Origin: Streptomyces toxytricini
GTDB lineage: Bacteria > Actinomycetota > Actinomycetes > Streptomycetales > Streptomycetaceae
Reading direction: 5' to 3'
DNA: 64,000 nucleotides
NCBI RefSeq assembly: GCF_014649915.1
Contig: NZ_BMTY01000008.1
Span: 214,375 to 278,374, forward strand
Below, in pieces: positions 50,645 through 58,339 of this stretch; positions within the stretch are counted from its first letter, which is position 1; every line of letters begins with the position of its first letter. Position numbers and translations under genes: made by a program. The notes under the pieces are model-generated. The model had not been told where the DNA came from. It was given only the letters and a program-made list of their open reading frames with translations, and made no database searches.

Positions 50645-50663
50645 TTAGGTTAGGCATGCCTAA
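50645..50663. promoter_or_regulatory. DmdR/DtxR-type iron box
   Basis: The 19 bp TTAGGTTAGGCATGCCTAA match the Streptomyces/corynebacterial iron-box consensus TTAGGTTAGGCTMACCTAA closely; the inner TTAGGCATGCCTAA is a perfect palindrome. It ends 31 bp before the start of the DUF2470 gene, so iron-loaded DmdR1-type repressor should block it. Confidence 0.85.
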
Positions 50664-50694
50664 GTTTGCAGTCCAGGACGATGGAGAGATCCGC

Positions 50695-51411
50695 ATGCGC
50701 ATGTCCGGTGCACCCGCCACCCCTGCCGCCGGCCGCCCCACCGGCGCCGAGCGCGTCCGCTCGATCCTGGCCGCCGCCCACTCGATGACCGTCGTCACGG
50801 ACGGCGTCCACACCGAGGTGCGCCACCTCGACGGCACCGACCCGCTGGGCCGGCTGCACCTGCACCCCGCCGAGCCCGGCGGCGAGATGGAGGAACGCCC
50901 CTCGATCCGGCTGGAGTTCACCGACATCGCGCCCACCCCGGTCCGCGACCGGGTCCGCGCCCGCGTCACCATCACCGGACGCCTCCTCGCCCCGTACGGC
51001 GGCCAGGACGCCGAAACCCCCACCTGCGTCGAGTTCCTCCGGGCCGTCCTGGAGACCCCGGACGGCCGCCGCACCTCCATCGGCCTCGGCGAGCTGGAGG
51101 CGGCCTCCCCCGACCCCCTCGCCCCGTACGAGGCGGGGATGCTCACGCACTTCCTCGACGACCACTCCGAGCTCGTGACGCTCCTGCTGCGCCTGGTGTC
51201 CCCGCAGCCCACCGCCGGCCTCGTCCGCGCCCTGCCGCTGGCCATGGACCGCCACGGGATCACCCTCCGCCTGGAGGAGAGCCGCGGCCACCGCGACGTC
51301 ACCCTGGCCTTCCCCTCCCCCCTGGACGACGTCGAGCAGTCCGGCGCGCAGATGCAGGCCCTCTTCAGCGCGGCCCGCCGCCGCTCGCACCGCAACACCC
51401 TGCCCGCCTGA
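50695..51411 (+). CDS. DUF2470 domain protein, iron-regulated
   Basis: A 238-residue protein with a DUF2470-like C-terminal half (ETPTCVEFL region through DVTLAFPSPLDD), a domain also found in heme-related pyridoxamine-oxidase-fold proteins. The frame is open from an ATG at 50656, but that codon lies within the iron box; the ATG at 50695 follows GGAGAG by six bases and is the better start. Regulation by iron is strongly suggested by the operator. A role in heme or iron handling is inferred, not shown. Confidence 0.78.
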   Translation: MRMSGAPATPAAGRPTGAERVRSILAAAHSMTVVTDGVHTEVRHLDGTDPLGRLHLHPAEPGGEMEERPSIRLEFTDIAPTPVRDRVRARVTITGRLLAPYGGQDAETPTCVEFLRAVLETPDGRRTSIGLGELEAASPDPLAPYEAGMLTHFLDDHSELVTLLLRLVSPQPTAGLVRALPLAMDRHGITLRLEESRGHRDVTLAFPSPLDDVEQSGAQMQALFSAARRRSHRNTLPA

Positions 51412-51412
51412 C

Positions 51413-51429
51413 GCCCCGGCGTACGGGGC
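51413..51429. terminator. Weak convergent terminator
   Basis: GCCCCG (51413-51418) and CGGGGC (51424-51429) form a short hairpin between two convergent genes; further GC-rich pairing follows to 51445. Confidence 0.35.
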
Positions 51430-51450
51430 CCCGGCGGGCGGGGCTCCGGC

Positions 51451-52788
51451 TCAGGCGGCCGCCCCCGCGTACCGGTTCGCCGGCCGCGGCAGCCCGTAGT
51501 GCTCGCGCAGCGTGCCGCCCTCGTACGCGGTGCGGAACAGGCCGCGCCGCTGGAGCTCCGGGACGACGTGGTCGACGAAGTCGGTGAGCCCGGTGGGCAG
51601 GACGGGCGCCATGATGTTGAACCCGTCGGCGGCGCCGCCGGTGAACCACTCCTCCAGCTGGTCGGCGATCTGCTCGGGCGTGCCGGCGTACACACGGTGG
51701 CCGCGGCCGGCTCCGAGGCGGGCGATCAGCTCCCGCAGCGTCAGGTCCTCGCGCCGGGCGAGCTCCGAGACGAGCGTGAAGCGGCTCTTGTTGCCGTTGA
51801 TGTCCCGCTCCTCGGGCAGGTCGGGCAGCGGACCGTCGAGCGGCAGCCCGGCCAGGTCCACGCCGAGCATCCCGGACAGCTGCGCCAGCCCGTACTCGGG
51901 CACTTGGAGATCGGTCAGCTCCCGCTCCAGGGCCTTCGCCTCGGCCTCCGTCGAGCCGATGACGGGGGCGATGCCCGGCAGGACGACGATGTCGTCCCCG
52001 CTGCGGCCGTACCGGGCGGCGCGGGACTTCAGGTCCCGGTAGAAGGCCTGCGCGTCGGCGAGGGTCTGCTGGGCCGTGAAGACGGCCTCCGCGTACCGGG
52101 CCGCGAACTCCCGGCCGTCCTCCGAGGAGCCGGCCTGGACGAGGAGGGGGTGCCCCTGCGGGGGGCGGGGCACGTTGAGCGGGCCGGCGACGCCGAAGTG
52201 CTCGCCGCGGTGGGCGGCTGGGTGGATCCGGTCGGTGTCGGCGTAGACGCCGCGCTCCTTGTCGAGGACGACCGCGCCGTCCTCCCAGCTGTCCCACAGC
52301 CGGGTCGCGACCTCCAGGAACTCGGCGGCCCGCTCGTAGCGCAGCCGGTGCTCCAGGTGCTCCTCCCGGCCGAAGTTGCGGGCCTCGTCGGCCGTCCCGG
52401 AGGTGACGATGTTCCAGCCGGCCCGGCCGCCGCTGATGTGGTCGAGGGAGGCGAATTTGCGGGCCAGGTGGTACGGCTCGTTGAAGGTCGTGGACGCCGT
52501 CGCGATCAGCCCGATGCGCTGCGTCACGGCGGCCACCGCCGACAGCAGCGTCAGCGGCTCGAACCCGCCGAGGGCGTTGTGGCGCGCCTTGCCCCACAGG
52601 GCCAGGCCGTCCGCGAGGAAGACGGAGTCCAGCAGGCCCCGCTCCGCGGTGAGCGCCAGCTCCTGGAAGTAGCGCAGGTCGGTGACCCGTTCCGGGCTGC
52701 TTCCGGGGTGCCGCCACGCGGCGTCGTGGTGCCCGGCGTTCATGAGGAAGGCGTTGAGGTGGAGGGTCCGGCGTCGGGGTGCGGTCAT
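51451..52788 (-). CDS. LLM-class flavin-dependent monooxygenase (NtaA/SnaA/DszA type)
   Basis: A 445-residue FMNH2-dependent monooxygenase. The family blocks are LHLNAFLMNAGHHDAAWRHP at the N-terminus, SGGRAGWNIVTSGTADEARN in the middle and VQAGSSEDGREFAARYAEAV. Relatives oxidise sulfones, nitrilotriacetate or sulfonates using reduced flavin from a partner reductase. It ends the organosulfur operon that encodes an SsuE-like reductase and a sulfonate importer, so desulfurisation of an organosulfur compound is the likely role. Confidence 0.87.
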   Translation of the reverse strand: MTAPRRRTLHLNAFLMNAGHHDAAWRHPGSSPERVTDLRYFQELALTAERGLLDSVFLADGLALWGKARHNALGGFEPLTLLSAVAAVTQRIGLIATASTTFNEPYHLARKFASLDHISGGRAGWNIVTSGTADEARNFGREEHLEHRLRYERAAEFLEVATRLWDSWEDGAVVLDKERGVYADTDRIHPAAHRGEHFGVAGPLNVPRPPQGHPLLVQAGSSEDGREFAARYAEAVFTAQQTLADAQAFYRDLKSRAARYGRSGDDIVVLPGIAPVIGSTEAEAKALERELTDLQVPEYGLAQLSGMLGVDLAGLPLDGPLPDLPEERDINGNKSRFTLVSELARREDLTLRELIARLGAGRGHRVYAGTPEQIADQLEEWFTGGAADGFNIMAPVLPTGLTDFVDHVVPELQRRGLFRTAYEGGTLREHYGLPRPANRYAGAAA

Positions 52789-52867
52789 GGCTGTTCCTCG
52801 GGGCGGTGGTGGGGCGCGGGGCCGGGACTGCGGTCCCGGCGGACGGTGGGAGGGCGGTGCGGTCGCG

Positions 52868-53881
52868 TCACGCGGCCGGGACGCGCCACAGGCTGAGGCG
52901 GCGTTCGGCGGTGACGAGGAGCTGGTTGAAGGCGACGCCGATCGCGGAGATCGTGACGATCCCGGCGTACATCTGCGGGATCGCGAAGTTGTACTGCGAG
53001 GCGTTGACGAGGTAGCCCAGACCGGCCTTGGCGCCGATCATCTCGGCGGCGACCAGGACGAGGATGGAGACGGCGCCGGCCAGCCGGATCCCGGTGAAGA
53101 CGGCCGGGACGGAGGCGGGCAGGACCACCTTCCGGAAGAGCCGCGGCGTGGACAGGTCCATCGAGCGGGCCAGTTTGACCAGGGTCGGGTCGACGCTGCC
53201 GACGGCGCTGATCGTGTTCAGCAGGACCGGCCACAGGCAGGCGTACACGACGATCGACACCTTCGACGTCTCGCCGATGCCGAGCAGCAGGACGAACACC
53301 GGCAGCAGTGCCAGGGCGGCCGTGTTCCGGAACACCTCCAGCAGCGGGCCGAGCAGCGCCGCGACGGGCCGGTACCAGCCGATGAGCAGTCCGAGCGGCA
53401 CGGCGACGGCGACGGCGATGCCGAAGCCGCCGAAGGACCGCAGCAGGCTGGCGCCCGCGTGCTCGCCGAGCTCTCCGTCCGCGGCGAGCTCCCACCAGGC
53501 GGCGGCGACCTCGCTGACGGGCGGGAGGAACGTCGGGTCCGCCAGCCCGGCCCGCGGCGCGGCCTCCCAGAGGGCGAGCAGCGCCAGCACGGCGGCGGAC
53601 CGCAGCGCGGCGGCGCGCAGCCGCCGTGCGGCACGGGCCGCAGGGGAGGAAGGGCGCGCCGTAAGAGAGGCCGGGCGCGCCCGCGTACGGGACGGGACCG
53701 GCGGCGGGCTCCCGGACCCGGCGGCGGGCACGGCGGCGGAGGGCGCGGCCGGCGCCGGCGGAGCCGCCTGACCAGGGGCGGCGGGCGCCGGCGGTGCGGC
53801 CGAGTCGGCCGCACCGGCCGGCGTCGGCGCGGTCTGCGGGCGCGCGGCGGGATGCGTACGGGCGGTTCCGGTGGCGGTCAT
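52868..53881 (-). CDS. ssuC: Sulfonate-type ABC transporter permease (SsuC-like)
   Basis: A 337-residue permease. The first ~95 residues are an unusual Ala/Pro/Gly/Thr-rich low-complexity tail; the transmembrane domain follows with about six helices and the ATPase-contact loop DLSTPRLFRKVVLPASVPAV, plus VAAEMIGAKAGLGYL typical of the SsuC/TauC group. The ATG at 53881 overlaps the ssuB stop (ATGA). A shorter start inside the tail cannot be excluded. Confidence 0.87.
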   Translation of the reverse strand: MTATGTARTHPAARPQTAPTPAGAADSAAPPAPAAPGQAAPPAPAAPSAAVPAAGSGSPPPVPSRTRARPASLTARPSSPAARAARRLRAAALRSAAVLALLALWEAAPRAGLADPTFLPPVSEVAAAWWELAADGELGEHAGASLLRSFGGFGIAVAVAVPLGLLIGWYRPVAALLGPLLEVFRNTAALALLPVFVLLLGIGETSKVSIVVYACLWPVLLNTISAVGSVDPTLVKLARSMDLSTPRLFRKVVLPASVPAVFTGIRLAGAVSILVLVAAEMIGAKAGLGYLVNASQYNFAIPQMYAGIVTISAIGVAFNQLLVTAERRLSLWRVPAA

Positions 53882-54696
53882 GCTGCTGCCTCTTCCTTCT
53901 CCAGTCGGCGGGCGCGCGCCACCTCGTCGTGGAGCAGCGTCCAGATGTCGTGGCGGTACCGGGCGAACTCGGGGCTGGAGCGGACGTCCTCGCCGTGCGC
54001 CCCGCTCTCCCGCGGGCCGAGCCGGACGGGCACGACCTCCTTGACCCGCCCGGGCCGGGAGGTCAGGACGGCGACCCGCTCCCCCAGGTAGACGGCCTCC
54101 TCGATGCCGTGCGTGATGAAGACGACCGTCTTGCCGGTGCGCTGCCAGATCCGCCGCAGCTCGTCCTGGAGGGATTCGCGGGTCTGCGCGTCCAGGGCGG
54201 CGAACGGCTCGTCCATCAGCAGGACGTCGGGGTCGTACGCGAGGGAGCGGGCGATGGCGACGCGCTGCCGCATCCCGCCGGACAGCTCGTGCGGGTGCCG
54301 GTCCTCGAAGCCGGCCAGGCCGACGAGGTCCAGGAACTCCCTGGCCCGCCCGGCCCGTTCGCGGCGCGGCACCCCGGTCGCCTCCAGCCCGAACTCGACG
54401 TTGCCGAGGGCGGTCCGCCACGGCAGGAGCGCGTACTGCTGGAAGACGATGCCGCGGTCCGGACCGGGCCGGGTGACGGGGGCGCCGTCGAGGAGGATCT
54501 CGCCGGAGGTCGGCCGGGTCAGGCCGGCGAGGAGGTCGAGCAGTGTGGACTTGCCGCAGCCGCTGGGGCCGACGACGACGAGGAACTCCCCCGCCGCTAT
54601 GTCCAGGTCGATGCCGTCGAGGGCGGTGAAGGCGCCCCCGTCGCGGTCCTTCACCGGGAACGCCTTGGACACCGAACGGAATTCGATCTTCGCCAT
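53878..54696 (-). CDS. ssuB: Sulfonate-type ABC transporter ATPase (SsuB/TauB-like)
   Basis: A 272-residue ATPase with Walker A GPSGCGKST, Q-loop VFQQYALLPW, signature LSGGMRQR and Walker B VLLMDEPFAALD, the last being typical of nitrate/sulfonate/taurine importers. It couples to the SsuC-like permease whose gene overlaps its stop. It lies 6 bp after the binding-protein gene. Confidence 0.9.
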   Translation of the reverse strand: MAKIEFRSVSKAFPVKDRDGGAFTALDGIDLDIAAGEFLVVVGPSGCGKSTLLDLLAGLTRPTSGEILLDGAPVTRPGPDRGIVFQQYALLPWRTALGNVEFGLEATGVPRRERAGRAREFLDLVGLAGFEDRHPHELSGGMRQRVAIARSLAYDPDVLLMDEPFAALDAQTRESLQDELRRIWQRTGKTVVFITHGIEEAVYLGERVAVLTSRPGRVKEVVPVRLGPRESGAHGEDVRSSPEFARYRHDIWTLLHDEVARARRLEKEEAAA

Positions 54697-54702
54697 GGCG
54701 GG

Positions 54703-55734
54703 TCAGCCCTTCCCCAGGTCGTTGAACTCGTTGGTGTAGAGGTCCGAGGGGGCCAGCCGGCCCGGCTTGACCTCGCCGCGCTCGGCGAGCCAGTCCACCC
54801 AGAGCCGGAACTCCTCCTCCTGGATGCGGCCGCCCGCCGCGCCCACCCCGTACGAGCGCCAGTACTTGAGGGCGGAGGCGTCCTCGTTGCGGCCGCGCTT
54901 GGCGACGATCTCCGTCATGCGGGCGACGACCTCGTCCCGCGGGGTCGTCCGCGACCATTCGATGGCCCGGGCGACGCCGGTGGTGAAGGTCCGGACGGTG
55001 TCCGGGTTCTCACCGATGAACCGCTTCGTCATCACGTACGTGCCGGCGCTGAAGCGGCCCATCAGGTCGAAGTCGCTGAACAGGGGGCGGATCCCGCCGG
55101 CCGCGACGGCCTTGTCGCGCAGGATGCCGCCGAGCACGCCCACGTCGATCTGCTTCTGCCGCAGCGCCTGCTCGGTGCTGACGGGCGGCACCACCAGCGA
55201 CTCGACCTTCGCCGCCTCGGCCTTCGGGATGTTGTTGCGGCCCAGGTAGATGTCGAGGAGGGCCTGGGCGTGCGCGCCGAGGGTGTTCATGCCGACCTTG
55301 CGGCCGGGCAGGTCGCGGGCCGTGCGGATCGGGCTGTCCTGAAGGACGTAGTAGCCGTTGTACGCGTGCTCGTCGACGCCGTAGTAGGAGATGACGGCCG
55401 TGACGGGCGCCTTGCTCGCGGCGAGCTTCACGACGGCGCCGTTGAACGCGCCGCCGAAGTGGGTCTGGCCGGTGGCGGCGGACTGGATGTCCTGCGGGCC
55501 GCTGATGGTGTTGCCGACCCATTCGAGCCGCAGACCGCCGAGGAGGCCGAGGTCGGCGGCGAGTTCGGGGAGCGTGACCGCGCCGGCGCTGCCCTGGTAC
55601 TTGAGGGTGGTGACCTGCCCGGCCGGGCGGCGGGCGCCGCCGCCCGCGGTGGCCGTGCCGCAGCCGACGGCGGCCGCCGAGATGCCGAGCAGGGCGAGGA
55701 ACTGTCGTCGGGAGGCGGTCGGGGCTGCGGGCAT
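54703..55734 (-). CDS. ssuA: Sulfonate/taurine-type substrate-binding lipoprotein (SsuA-like)
   Basis: A 343-residue NMT1/SsuA-type binding protein. The signal contains twin arginines (SRRQFLALLG) followed by a lipobox AVGC near residue 25, so export may be by Tat with lipid anchoring. The mature protein has LPELAADLGLLGGLRLEWV, PQDIQSAATGQTHFGGAF and DLPGRKVGMNTLGAHAQALL typical of the family. The start follows AAGGA by six bases. Alkylsulfonate is the usual ligand; the exact one here is unknown. Confidence 0.88.
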   Translation of the reverse strand: MPAAPTASRRQFLALLGISAAAVGCGTATAGGGARRPAGQVTTLKYQGSAGAVTLPELAADLGLLGGLRLEWVGNTISGPQDIQSAATGQTHFGGAFNGAVVKLAASKAPVTAVISYYGVDEHAYNGYYVLQDSPIRTARDLPGRKVGMNTLGAHAQALLDIYLGRNNIPKAEAAKVESLVVPPVSTEQALRQKQIDVGVLGGILRDKAVAAGGIRPLFSDFDLMGRFSAGTYVMTKRFIGENPDTVRTFTTGVARAIEWSRTTPRDEVVARMTEIVAKRGRNEDASALKYWRSYGVGAAGGRIQEEEFRLWVDWLAERGEVKPGRLAPSDLYTNEFNDLGKG

Positions 55735-55777
55735 GGCGGTTCCTTGTCGGGGGCGGGGCGGCGGACGGGGCGGGGCC

Positions 55778-56383
55778 TCAGGGGGCGGGGGCGAGCGCCG
55801 CCGCGGCGGCGAGGGCGGCCGCGGGGGCGAGGGCGGCCGCGGGGGCGGGCACGGCGGCGGCGCGCACGGCCGCGGCGAACTCGTCGACCGCGTGGTACAG
55901 GTCGAGCTCCGTCTCCGGGCGCAGCCGGTCCGGTCCCGCCCCGCGCTCCACGGCGGAGTCCGGGACGAACCGGCCGGCCGTGACGTGGCGGGCACCGAGG
56001 GCGGTCAGCACCGGCCGCAGGGCGTAGTCGAGGCTCAGGACGTGGGCGAGGCTGCCGCCGGTGGCCACCGGCAGCACCGTCTTGCCGGCCAGCCCGTCCT
56101 GCGGGAGCAGGTCGAGGAAGGCCTTGAGCAGGCCGGTGTACGCCGCCTTGTAGACCGGGGTCGCGACGACGACGCCGTCGGCCGCGGCGACCGCCTCCAG
56201 GGCGCGGCGCAGCTCCGGCACGTCGCGGCGGGCGGCGAGGAGGTCGGCCGCGGGGAGCTCGCGCACGGCGAGGTGGGCCGTGTCGAAGCCGGCGTGGGAG
56301 AGGCGGCGCAGGACGTGCTCGGCGACGACGGCGGTGCGGGAATGCGGGGAGGGGCTGCCGGTGAGGGCGAGCAGGGTGGGCAC
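55778..56383 (-). CDS. ssuE: NAD(P)H-dependent FMN reductase (SsuE-like)
   Basis: A 201-residue flavodoxin-fold reductase: LLALTGSPSPHSRTAVVAEH at the N-terminus binds the flavin phosphate, and VVVATPVYKAAYTGLLKAFLDLLP is the SsuE signature. It supplies FMNH2 to the LLM monooxygenase. The C-terminus is an Ala/Pro repeat tail of ~25 residues, absent from typical SsuE. It starts at GTG after GAGGAG. Confidence 0.9.
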   Translation of the reverse strand: MPTLLALTGSPSPHSRTAVVAEHVLRRLSHAGFDTAHLAVRELPAADLLAARRDVPELRRALEAVAAADGVVVATPVYKAAYTGLLKAFLDLLPQDGLAGKTVLPVATGGSLAHVLSLDYALRPVLTALGARHVTAGRFVPDSAVERGAGPDRLRPETELDLYHAVDEFAAAVRAAAVPAPAAALAPAAALAAAAALAPAP

Positions 56384-56440
56384 GGTGACTCCTCGGGGTG
56401 CGGGCGGGGCGGGGGTGTGCGGCGGGCCGGTGGGCCGGTG

Positions 56441-57403
56441 TCAGGCGGTGGCGGCGGGTTCTGCGGCGGACGCCCCGGAGGGGATCCCGAACGGGGGCGC
56501 GGGCACGGCCTCCGGGCTCAGCAGGCGGGACGGCGTCCCGTCGGGCCCGACGGGCACGTCGCCGTCGACGGTGACCCGGCGCAGCACGCGCTCGTGGTCG
56601 TCGGAGTCGTCGACGCCGTAGTGCTGCGTCGCCCGGTTGTCCCAGATGGCGACGTCGCCGGCGCGCCAGTGCCGGCGGACGGTGTTCTCCGGGCGCTCGA
56701 CGTACGCCTGGAAGAGGTCGATCAGGGCCCGCGAGTCCCTGCCCGTCAGACCGGCGATCCGCTGGACGAAATTGCCGAGGAGCAGGGTCCGCTCGCCCGT
56801 TTCGGGGTGGACGCGGACGACGGGGTGCTCTGTGAGGAAGGAGGTGGAGGTGAAGACCTCGCGGTAGGCGGCGAGTGCGTCCGGGACGTCGCCGGGGCGC
56901 AGGGCGGCGTAGTCGTACTCGTTGGTGTGGAGGGCGCGCAGGCCGTCGGCGAGCGCCTGGAGCGGTGCCGGCAGGTCGGCGTACGCGGCCGCGGTGTTGG
57001 CCCACAGGGTGTCCCCGCCGTACGGGGGGACGGTGACGGCGCGCAGGACGGAGAAGGCCGGGTAGGCGGGGACGAACGTGACGTCCGTGTGCCACTGGTT
57101 GGCGCGGGCGCCGTGGCGGGAGTCGATGCCGAGGGCGTAGCGGCCGTCGGCGGACGGCACGGTGGGGTGCGCGACGGGGGTGCCGAGCAGTGCGGCGAAG
57201 GCCTCGTGGCCGGCCTCGTCGAGGTGGTCCTGGCCGCGGAAGAAGACGACCTTGTGGGCGAGCAGCGCGGAGCGGATCGCGGCGACGGCGGCGGGGTCGA
57301 GGTCTCCGCCGAGGCGCACGCCGCCGATCTCGGCGCCGATGCGGCCGCCGATCCGGGTGACGGTGACGGCGGGGGCCTCGGCGGTGGTGACGGTGGAAGA
57401 CAT
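56441..57403 (-). CDS. TauD/TfdA-family Fe(II)/2-oxoglutarate dioxygenase
   Basis: A 320-residue dioxygenase of the taurine/alkylsulfatase family. The iron ligands are H105 and D107 (WHTDVTF) and H261 (ATQHYGVDD); an Arg in RVLRRVTV binds 2-oxoglutarate. Related enzymes release sulfite from taurine or sulfate from alkyl sulfate esters. It is the first gene of the six-gene organosulfur operon, and AGGAG precedes its ATG by six bases. Sequence alone does not distinguish taurine from alkyl-sulfate substrates. Confidence 0.88.
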   Translation of the reverse strand: MSSTVTTAEAPAVTVTRIGGRIGAEIGGVRLGGDLDPAAVAAIRSALLAHKVVFFRGQDHLDEAGHEAFAALLGTPVAHPTVPSADGRYALGIDSRHGARANQWHTDVTFVPAYPAFSVLRAVTVPPYGGDTLWANTAAAYADLPAPLQALADGLRALHTNEYDYAALRPGDVPDALAAYREVFTSTSFLTEHPVVRVHPETGERTLLLGNFVQRIAGLTGRDSRALIDLFQAYVERPENTVRRHWRAGDVAIWDNRATQHYGVDDSDDHERVLRRVTVDGDVPVGPDGTPSRLLSPEAVPAPPFGIPSGASAAEPAATA

Positions 57404-57775
57404 GGGCAACTCCTCGTTCGGTGATGCGTACGGCGTACGGACGGGGCCGCGCCGGGCGGTCCGGGTCATGGCGGACCGCGGGACGGCGCGGCGAGGGCGC
57501 GGTGGTGGAGCACACGGGTCCGGGCATGCGGAGCCGGCAGTACGGGAAAAGGGACGCGGACCCGAAGGGCCGCCCGGGACACGGACGGGCCGGCCGGCGC
57601 GACGGCCGGGCCGGACGACGCAGGGCGGACGGCTGCGGCCGCGGCCGGCCCCGGCCGGGGTGCGCGGCCGGGAGCCGTCGGCTCGGGCCGGACCGCGGGC
57701 CGCGGCGGGACCGGGGTCAGCCGGCCCGGCGCGGGGCCGGACCGCCGGAGGCGGCGGGAGGCGGGCCGGGGCGGG
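57404..57775 (-). other. Long GC-rich leader before the organosulfur operon
   Basis: 372 bp without a convincing gene, very rich in CCGG/GGCC stretches that could form alternative RNA hairpins. It follows a candidate leader peptide and precedes tauD-like. A leader-peptide attenuation region is possible; I could not identify a specific terminator/antiterminator pair by eye. Confidence 0.35.
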
Positions 57776-57877
57776 TCAGGCGGCGCGGGCGGCCGGACAG
57801 CGGCCCGGACACCGGCCCGGCGCGGTACAGGAGCCGGGGGCGAGGAGCCGCGGGAGGGTGATCTCGTTCGCGGTCAT
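57776..57877 (-). CDS. Candidate leaderless Cys-rich leader peptide
   Basis: A 33-codon ORF beginning MTANEITLPRLLAPG and ending with three cysteines in 10 residues (SCTAPGRCPGRCPAARAA). It starts seven bases after a plausible -10 and has no ribosome site, so it would be translated from a leaderless mRNA. Streptomyces sulfur-assimilation operons often have short Cys-containing leader peptides; this one precedes the organosulfur operon by 372 bp. Sensing of cysteinyl-tRNA supply is a hypothesis. It is short, so chance is possible. Confidence 0.4.
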   Translation of the reverse strand: MTANEITLPRLLAPGSCTAPGRCPGRCPAARAA

Positions 57878-57884
57878 GGCAGGG

Positions 57885-57913
57885 AGACTGACAGCGGCCG
57901 CGGCACCGGTCAA
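57885..57913 (-). promoter_or_regulatory. Putative promoter of the organosulfur operon
   Basis: On the minus strand TTGACC (57908-57913) and CAGTCT (57885-57890) are separated by 17 bp, placing transcription start at or next to the leader-peptide ATG. The -10 is weak. Confidence 0.4.
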
Positions 57914-58263
57914 CCCCGGCCCAGATGGCCGGACCCGGCCGCTCCCGGCACTCCACGCGACTCCGGGAAACTGGGCCTGACCTGCGACTTCATGGTCCTC
58001 GACCAAGCTGCTGCACCCCGCCCGGAGGGCCCGCCCCGCTGTCCGGATTTCATCCCTCGGCAATGCGCCCGCCACGCCGCCGCGACCCGCGGCAACACCC
58101 GGCCCGCGCACTCCGCGCCGCCGGCCGGTCCGACACGCCCGCCGGGTCCGCCGTCCGGGCGATCCGTCGCGCCCGGCCGCACGGGGCGTACAGGACAAGC
58201 CGGCCAGGGCGCGCCGGGCACCGGCGCGGGGTTCCGGTTCTGCCCGCTCTTCCGTGCTCCCTA
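57914..58263. other. Intergenic region, no gene seen
   Basis: 350 bp between divergent transcription units. I find no gene, RNA or clear operator. It contains scattered short palindromes and is slightly less GC-rich near 58230-58320, where the mutA promoter should lie. Confidence 0.4.
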
Positions 58264-58283
58264 CCCCCTCACATGAGAGGGGG
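58264..58283 (+). promoter_or_regulatory. Hairpin in the mutA upstream region
   Basis: CCCCCTC (58264-58270) pairs with GAGGGGG (58277-58283) around ACATGA, about 56 bp before the mutA ATG. It may be an operator or a terminator of weak upstream transcription. Confidence 0.4.
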
Positions 58284-58339
58284 AGATCACATCCAGTGCT
58301 TATGGTCGTCCCCACCGTGACCCCCCTAGCATTCGAGCC

